Shown in pieces: positions 58,601 to 64,000 of a stretch of DNA of 64,000 nt. Each line of letters opens with the position of its first letter. Position 1 is the first letter of the stretch. Below the pieces are notes generated by a model, which saw only the letters and a list, made by a program, of their open reading frames with translations, did not search any database and had not been told where the DNA came from. Position numbers and translations under genes: made by a program. The DNA comes from Lineus longissimus (lineage: Eukaryota; Nemertea; Pilidiophora; Heteronemertea; Lineidae): assembly GCF_910592395.1 (NCBI RefSeq), contig NC_088308.1, positions 15,141,501 to 15,205,500 on the forward strand, written 5' to 3'.

Positions 58601-59532
58601 TTCACCCAGGAATCAGCACCAGCAGAAGTAAGGGACATTACCCATCTCTACTGTAGAGATGGGGAGTGCACAGACAGCAGCAACTGTACTTGCTTGCTGG
58701 CAGGACTATGGTGCATAGATATATGCGAGTGCAGTAGCAGCTGTCAAAATGCGATGCCTTCTCCTGCAGATCTAGAGGATCAAGATGCAACTTAAATTTT
58801 GCGTGATCTAATGACAGTTCATAAGTATTGTAGTGTCATGATATACATGAAGATTAGAAAAGGTTTACTCCATCACAAAGTATTATATATGGTGTCTTTT
58901 AATTAAGGCTCCTAGTAATCTAATGGAGTGTATTTTGAATTGTCAACATTAAACTTATGTGCGTAATCTTTGAAGTTGTTTGGATTCTTTAACGATGGCA
59001 CGGGAGATAGACAGTCTATTCACAATTAAAGGGCCGCTAAGCCTCTTTAAGACCACTTGGGATATCCCTGGTGATAATTCTGGAATCTGTTGATATGTCC
59101 CAAGTATTCGGAAGAACATTATTCTCTAAACATATTTTTATTTTTATTTTTTTGTATGAATTTTCTGAAGATATTTTTTTAGCGGCCTAAATTGGCAAAA
59201 AGAAGGGTTAGCATTTGATATAAAAGCACTGGTCAATCCAATAAACCCCTAAAAATGGGTCCAAGCCATGTCCCTCATTGATAAACATCACAATTATTGT
59301 TCTATTCCACTTTATTCAGTCACACGACAAGTGTTTATGGCATTATTTGATTTTTCTAAATTATTCTAAATTTTCAACTGTTGTGGCAAACAAGGGGTTA
59401 ATTCACATAGTTGTACACCTTTAAGATTTATACAACCTATTTTTTCTATTAGTAGACATCCATACCTTTCATTTAAGACCGGTCCCGCTTTGTTCTACTG
59501 CTATGAGGGGTAGGTCGCTTTTTTTCAGCCCT
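55692..59532 (+). mobile_element. Academ-like DNA transposon nested in BEL/Pao
   Basis: 3841 bp with long terminal inverted repeats (about 55692-56036 and 59198-59532, ~340 bp each, close to identical). Flanked by TGGCC on both sides (55687-55691, 59533-59537), a possible 4-5 bp target duplication. It splits the Pao protease: the minus-strand frame breaks off at TFISAA near 59540 and resumes with ITESITRKLDLNPIG near 55660. The encoded protein has an XPG/FEN1-type nuclease and an eight-Cys tail, a combination reported for the Academ superfamily. A helicase was not found, and the N-terminus starts right at the inverted repeat, so this copy may be shortened. Confidence 0.75.
56006..58795 (+). 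pseudogene. Academ-like transposase: N-terminal region, XPG/FEN1-like nuclease, Cys8 motif; two frameshifts
   Basis: Three frames. 56006-56332: MRLGGMHLLMSYIASIGKLF and HYARGVRGLKIVHEAMMHLF. 56308-58548 (746 codons): an all-alpha first half, then a flap-nuclease pattern with AYIIDGMGL (D397), VSLVFDRY (D443) followed by K/E/R, STQEEADTRMVLHA (E546, E547, D549), VRTDDTDVLVILL (D572, D574), ALTGCDSTSSIFGIGKK (D636). These match the acidic residues and helix-hairpin region of FEN1/XPG. 58463-58795: VGCGWFRDSSG, then eight cysteines in C-x4-C-x5-C-x-C-x6-C-x3-C-x-C-x3-C spacing. Frameshifts near 56310-56330 and 58520-58545. The nuclease frame itself is intact and lacks an ATG at its nominal start. 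Confidence 0.75.
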
Positions 59533-60470
59533 TGGCCGCAGCACTAATGAAAGTACATGCGATCCTTCGTCGAAAAGTACTGTTCCACGTAATGAAAAAT
59601 TCCCGGTGTAAAGTTGCGTCACTGCAGTTTTTAGTAAAACAGGGTGACGGCCATCTCCGTTTGAAGTGAAGAGCTGTCTGATGAGTTTCCTGTTGTTGTT
59701 GTTTCCCTCGCTTGTCTTCTGGGTTGCTGGTTTGTGGTTGCTCATGACGCTTGTTGTTATCCTTGTGGCGATTTGACTTGTCCTGTTGGGTCTGGCTCAG
59801 ACAGAGGGAAGTGTGGTGTTTTCCGCTACAATCTCGGCATCGGAAGACTGACTGACAGTCGTAGTTCGTATTGCATTTAGAAAAACAGTTCGTACAGAGT
59901 TTGGCCCGTTTTACGATTGCATTCCGTACTTGTTTCGAAGTGACAGTGGTGCAATGTCCAGATTTATGGCGATGTTGCTTACAGAATACACAGGGATACG
60001 GGTGGTGAAAGTATGGCATGGTTTTCTTGGTTGTAGTAACGAATGCTGCTGTTGCCGGCGGGTTGTCGTCAAGAACGAGGGAATCGATTGCGTCTGCGGC
60101 CTGAATAGAGTCGATTTCGTGGCGGATAGCTTTCCGTAATTTATCAAGTGTCCACTCACCCTCAGTGTCATCATCTCGAGCGAGTTGTCTTCTCATGGTT
60201 GCGGGAAGCTTTTCCTGGATGATGGGTACAAGGAGATCACCATACGAGTCTTCTTTCTTTCCCAGCGCGTTTAATCCACGTGTGTATGATTCGATGGAAT
60301 CATCCACGTGTGTATGATTCGATGGAATCATAAAATTGGGTCAAACTGGAAAGGGTGCCCGATGGACACTCGAGTTTCCAAAGGGCCTTCATGTAGGCGG
60401 CACACACTTCTGTTTCTGTCCATAACGTTTTGTCAAGAGTTCCGCCCCATGAAGAAAGAACCTGTACTTG
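59525..60470 (-). pseudogene. BEL/Pao gag (DUF1759 end, zinc knuckles) and start of protease, 5' truncated
   Basis: Minus strand: ELLTKRYGQKQK and MKALWKLECPSGTLSSL, YTRGLNALGKKEDSYGDLLV and IIQEKLPATMRRQLARD (typical Pao gag), then Cys/His clusters (CVFCKQHRHKSGHC, CTNCFSKC, CRDCSGKHHTSLC) and the protease beginning VLFDEGS. A 28-bp tandem duplication (60276-60303, 60304-60331) shifts the frame, and another shift follows DEGS. The gag N-terminus and 5' LTR are missing; homology ends near 60470, next to the Tudor-like exon. Continues after the Academ insertion at 55685. Confidence 0.8.
60276..60331 (+). repeat. 28-bp tandem duplication in gag
   Basis: CCACGTGTGTATGATTCGAT plus GGAATCAT occurs twice in direct succession. 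28 is not a multiple of three, so the duplication breaks the gag frame. The sister frames on each side agree with one unit. Confidence 0.9.
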
Positions 60471-60473
60471 TAC

Positions 60474-61243
60474 CAAGTTGGTAAATAGTGACAGTGTCAA
60501 CCAAGTGCTGCTGTTTTAGCTCAAGGATGGCACTGTCTCGTGAACGAATATCCTGAACATACAACTCCCGAATTTGACTGGCTCGGTCCTGATTATCAGA
60601 ATGAGTGTGAATCGTTTCCTCCGTCAATCGGTTCAGCATACATGTGAAGAGGTGTATAGCCTCACGTGTACCTCCATTCTCATTCACACTCCTCTCTCCC
60701 AATCCCATATTCCCCACACCTAGTTGCTTGGCCCTTTCATTCAAGATGAATGCTTCGTTGAAGGGATCACTAAACTCATGTCCCAAGTTGTCAAAAGTAA
60801 TCCATAGTACACCATTTCGGATACAAACAGTCTTTCCCAATTTGAGAACCCCCGTTTGATCACTGTATCGAACAAAGACGACTTCACCAACGGCTGGTAA
60901 TCGGTCGTGACTCGAAACTTGTAATCCTTCATAGAGGTCATCAATGACTACTGCATGTATACTTCCGCTGAAGTCCTGAATGGTGTACTGTTTTGGATCA
61001 ACTTGTGACAACACAGTTCCTACATATACATCCCTCAGTAATTTAAACAGAACAGAGTCCCCAACGTTGAACATAGACGACGTAACTTCTGACTTGACTG
61101 CCTTGGATTTCCTGCGTTTCCGCCCAAAATATATTTTATGGCCGCCCGAACCAACTTTGGAATCCAACCTCACTTTCTTCCGAGGAGGGCAGTCAGCATA
61201 ATTTGAAGTCAAAGACGTCTCCATTTCATGGACTAGACAATAC
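60474..61243 (-). CDS. Tudor-like protein gene, exon 2
   Basis: Acceptor CTTTTACAATTCCAG, then GTATTGTCTAG at 61243. Encodes a basic linker (PPRKKVRLDSK, YFGRKRRKSKAVKSE), a Tudor-like barrel (FNVGDSVLFKLLRDVYVGTV, then YTIQDFSGSIHAVVIDDLYE), a second similar segment (LPAVGEVVFVRYSDQ, WITFDNLGHEFSDPF) and a helical C-terminus. The exon probably ends at a donor-like CAACTTG|GTACAAGT at 60474, only a few bases before Pao gag sequence starts, so the gene may have been cut there. PRKKVRL resembles a nuclear import signal. Gene name not recognised. Related in style, not sequence, to the gene at 36.6 kb. Confidence 0.6.
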
Positions 61244-62303
61244 CTGGAATTGTAAAAGAGAATGGGTTGCAAAAAGTCGGGGGTCACCAATGGACACGGT
61301 CTGTGCTTGAATGCAGGATGTACTACACCATGTACATCATGTACATGTACTGATATATATCAAGCCTCATGCATCAATCAACGGTATTCTTATTTCTAGT
61401 GTAGAATCAATTATGATTTAGAGTATCATCACTTCCCACAATTCTAGTAGATCAGGGCGGATGTAGTACGCCTACTCCCCACATCACCAACTGAAAATAA
61501 AGAAAAAGAAAATCTAGTAATTAGTAACTGAAGGATGACCAGCCCACTTGGCAGCCATGGATAAGGAACATGAAAGAATACACATTATAAAACAGACAAA
61601 TCTGGTAATGGTACCCCAGTGAAAAAAAATTGTTTTCACCTTTCCTCCAACCCCGACAATTCAAAACCGTGTACTGATCAATTGCATGAATTGTGTTCTT
61701 TGATTCTTCAAATAAATGCTTACAGTGACAAATGACAATAGGCCTACAGACAATACACATGAGAAGTCAGAACAAAATCTTACAATGTAGTCACAGAGAA
61801 AAAAAAGAAATGTTTATGCATAGGCACCCAGTCAACACAAGACACTGTTTTAACATCACCCTGTACAAAAAAATCAAAACGAATCCAATGTGTGGGTCAA
61901 TGGGCAAGTCCATTGTGGCCAAGGGTGATAAGGTCAGCACTTACCGAAAAACTATTCAGTGTTTCAAAAGTTTGAAAACCAAATTCATCAGAAATATCCC
62001 TGAATTTGTTTTCCAGATAGACTACAATAAGTACTAACTCATGTTTTGGTTACAAGTTGCCAAAAAATTGTGACTCATTTATATTTCCACCCAAACTGAA
62101 CCCCTATCAGTACAATAGACTGCGGAACCAACGAAACTTGAAACTGGACACTGGGTTACAAATGCATATTTCTGCATAAATAGTGCAAACTAAATTTAAA
62201 AAACGGAAACTAATTAAAGTTAGGATATCAATTAATATTTAAAGTAACTCGTACTACAAATAAACGGTCAAGGGAATCCGATGTTGTAAGATGAAATTGA
62301 CAC

Positions 62304-62335
62304 CTCGAGTTCATCTCAGTCTGCAAGCTGGCCAT
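62304..62335 (-). CDS. Tudor-like protein gene, candidate exon 1
   Basis: ATG at 62335 encodes MASLQTEMNS and two bases of the next codon, ending at donor TCGAG|GTGTCA. Joined to the acceptor at 61243 the split codon becomes AGG and the frame stays open. The phase match supports it, but exons this short can occur by chance. 61291-62303 would be intron, with nothing else recognised. Confidence 0.4.
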
Positions 62336-62822
62336 TTTGAATCGGGGCAGATCCAAGTTCTAGGATTGTCTGAAAATGCGCACGATTTGGTACGAAACTG
62401 AATTAAGATATGTTAAACGGTGGAGGTATTTATGATGAGTGATATTACACCTACCTGGGTATCTAGTTTGATGAAATTCGGAAATCTGCAACTTGTTGAA
62501 AAATCTATAAAAATACTGCAAATCGTCACTGTTTCATCAATTCTGATCCGAATTTCGTGAAAGTTCGTCGGCGGGTGGCATGGCACGTGATAGACCTAAT
62601 GAGCCAATCAAAACCGACGTAGCTTTAAGCGGAACGTCCACAGGATTGCGCTCGTGTTTTGAACGACCCCAACGCATTACCCTTTAGACTGAATGGGTAT
62701 TGCGATTGTGTGATAGAGACATTGTTTACATAGTGGTTAACAAGCTTTTTGCGCTGATCAATCGCTGGGCAGCAGGCCTGTGCTGGGGATGGATCATTTC
62801 GATGTCATGATTAGGCTTAGCT
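62336..62822. other. Intergenic; possible upstream region of the Tudor-like gene
   Basis: No coding region or clear promoter element identified between the candidate first exon and the Pao fragment. Confidence 0.35.
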
Positions 62823-64000
62823 GAAACAGCTGTGTTCTTGCAATATGAGCAGAACTTCTCGTCTCCAACGTGTCCAGAATTGGTTAGCTAAATACTGGAC
62901 ACGCCTCTACACGGATTGCAGTACAAATCATTCTTGATAAATGTCCCTGGTGGTGGCAGTACTGCATCCGACTTCAGTGTGAGCAACTGACTGGGACTAA
63001 GCGGCTGGGGGCTGTCAGAAGCTTCTATGTCAATGTAGGTTAGTGGGCGGCTGTTAACTATAGCTTCGGCTTCTGCCATAATTGTACGTAGAAGCTCATC
63101 ATCGAGTTGGTAACCATGAGCCATCAGCAGGCTGGAAAGAGCGTTCCTGATAGACCGAATCATCCGTTCAACAGCACCATTCATATGTTTGGAATGAGGA
63201 GGATTCTTCTTGAAGACAATCCAGTCACACTGGTCTTTGAGAAGCTCTTGTCTAACACGATCATGGTCGATTTCCGCTAGTGCTGCAGCGAGTTAATTTT
63301 TTGCACCAATGAAATTTGTGCCCTGGTCCGATCTTAGGTGTGTGACTGGGCGCCTGCGGCACACAAATCTCCGGTATGCTTTCAAAAATGAGCTTGTGTC
63401 GGACTATTTGAGACCTCATTAGGGATGGCGCAAAAGTTCAAGCATGTAAGCACTGCTCCATATCTTTTGTTGTCACTCCGTCCTTTCTGATGAACTACGG
63501 TCTGAAATTGTCCACAGAACTGTAGGTAAATGGCGGCACCTCCTAGAGTCTGTCTTCTGGTAGGTTGGCCATCTTTTGTGCCAGTTTTTTTTTGCCTCTC
63601 AATTTTCGACATATCACGCATTTCTGCAGATACGTCGTTATGACGGTTCTAGCTTTTTAACACCAAGTAGCCTGCTGACAGAACTGCATTCAGTGTAATG
63701 CCCCTCCCAGAGTGGGCAATGCCTCGGTAATGATGAGCAATCAGGACTTGAACAACATGGCTTTTTCTTGGCAAAACCATTGGATGTTTCTGACGTTCTG
63801 GGACATCTGCATGCTGCACTCTTCCTCCTACTCTCAAGACAGCAGCTTTGTCGACATATGGGTCCAATCTGTAGATTCCACTTCTCTTTCCAATAGCTTT
63901 GTTTTCCTTGGAGCTCCTCTCTTGTGGTGGTTCTCCTTACAAGTTCATCTTGCGAAGCTGGGCGATTTCCTCTTCGAAGGATTGGGCTTGAACCATTTTC
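62823..64000 (-). pseudogene. Second BEL/Pao pol fragment (integrase and C-terminus), continues past window
   Basis: Minus strand: LRVGGRVQHADVPERQKHPM, HHYRGIAHSGRGITLNAVL (zinc-binding His/Cys region); a decayed core with RRQTLGGAA and NKRYGAVLTCLNF in shifted frames; then NGAVERMIRSIRNALSSLL (catalytic Glu region), IVNSRPLTYID, LSPSQLLTLKSDAVLPPPG; and out of frame RRVQYLANQFWTRWRREVLL up to a stop near 62823. At least three frame changes. A different Pao lineage from the 51.8-60.5 kb element, judging by the LLTLKSDAVLPPPG and VQYLANQFW motifs. Confidence 0.8.

Noticed and set aside
55687-59537. Reading the 746-codon protein as a host gene
   Set aside because: It is enclosed by ~340-bp inverted repeats and splits a Pao reading frame, so it is element-borne.

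Overview
The window looks like a stretch of animal genome, most likely a marine invertebrate. Evidence: split genes with canonical GT-AG junctions, a recognisable exon of the metazoan acetyltransferase NAA60, and Penelope, BEL/Pao, CR1/L2-like, piggyBac, Tc1, pogo and Academ-type elements. It is not bacterial: there are no operons or ribosome binding sites. The species cannot be named from sequence alone. Most of the DNA is layered transposable elements, many of them nested.

Layout. 1-8.7 kb: interspersed repeats with ~300-bp internal units and (TCG)n tracts (family A here, interpreted as Helentron-derived HINE-like elements), a piggyBac MITE and a CR1/L2-like 3' end. 10.3-10.9 kb: internally deleted piggyBac. 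11.05-15.1 kb: two Penelope-like copies head to head inside one 15-bp target duplication, with a hammerhead-like core in the longer 3' region. 16.3 kb: NAA60 exon, followed by a decayed Tc1 transposase. 19-20.7 kb: BEL/Pao integrase end plus LTR start. 20.7-25 kb: more family A and B repeats. 25.4-26.9 kb: long-inverted-repeat element with an open 249-codon ORF of unassigned family, inserted into a non-LTR retrotransposon. 28.5 kb: minisatellite. 30.3-32.2 kb: frameshifted USP-like gene. 33.9-36.6 kb: three-exon gene with a Tudor/chromo-barrel-like first exon. 37.2-39.7 kb: tandem HINE-like elements. 39.7-45.8 kb: several small inverted-repeat elements and a P2X7-C-like first exon. 47.9-60.5 kb: one BEL/Pao element on the minus strand, cut by a pogo-like transposon (49-51.6 kb) and by an Academ-like transposon (55.7-59.5 kb). 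60.5-62.3 kb: two-exon Tudor-like gene. 62.8-64 kb: a second BEL/Pao integrase fragment running off the window.

Most plausible candidates for something little described: the Academ-like element (XPG/FEN1-type nuclease plus an eight-cysteine tail); the 25.4-kb long-TIR element; the HINE-like repeat families, whose nested copy exposes exact borders at a TT target; and the inverted Penelope dimer. All large element ORFs except the 249-codon one carry frameshifts or stops, so most of the window reads as decayed. Positions and splice sites were read by eye; no alignments or database searches were run.
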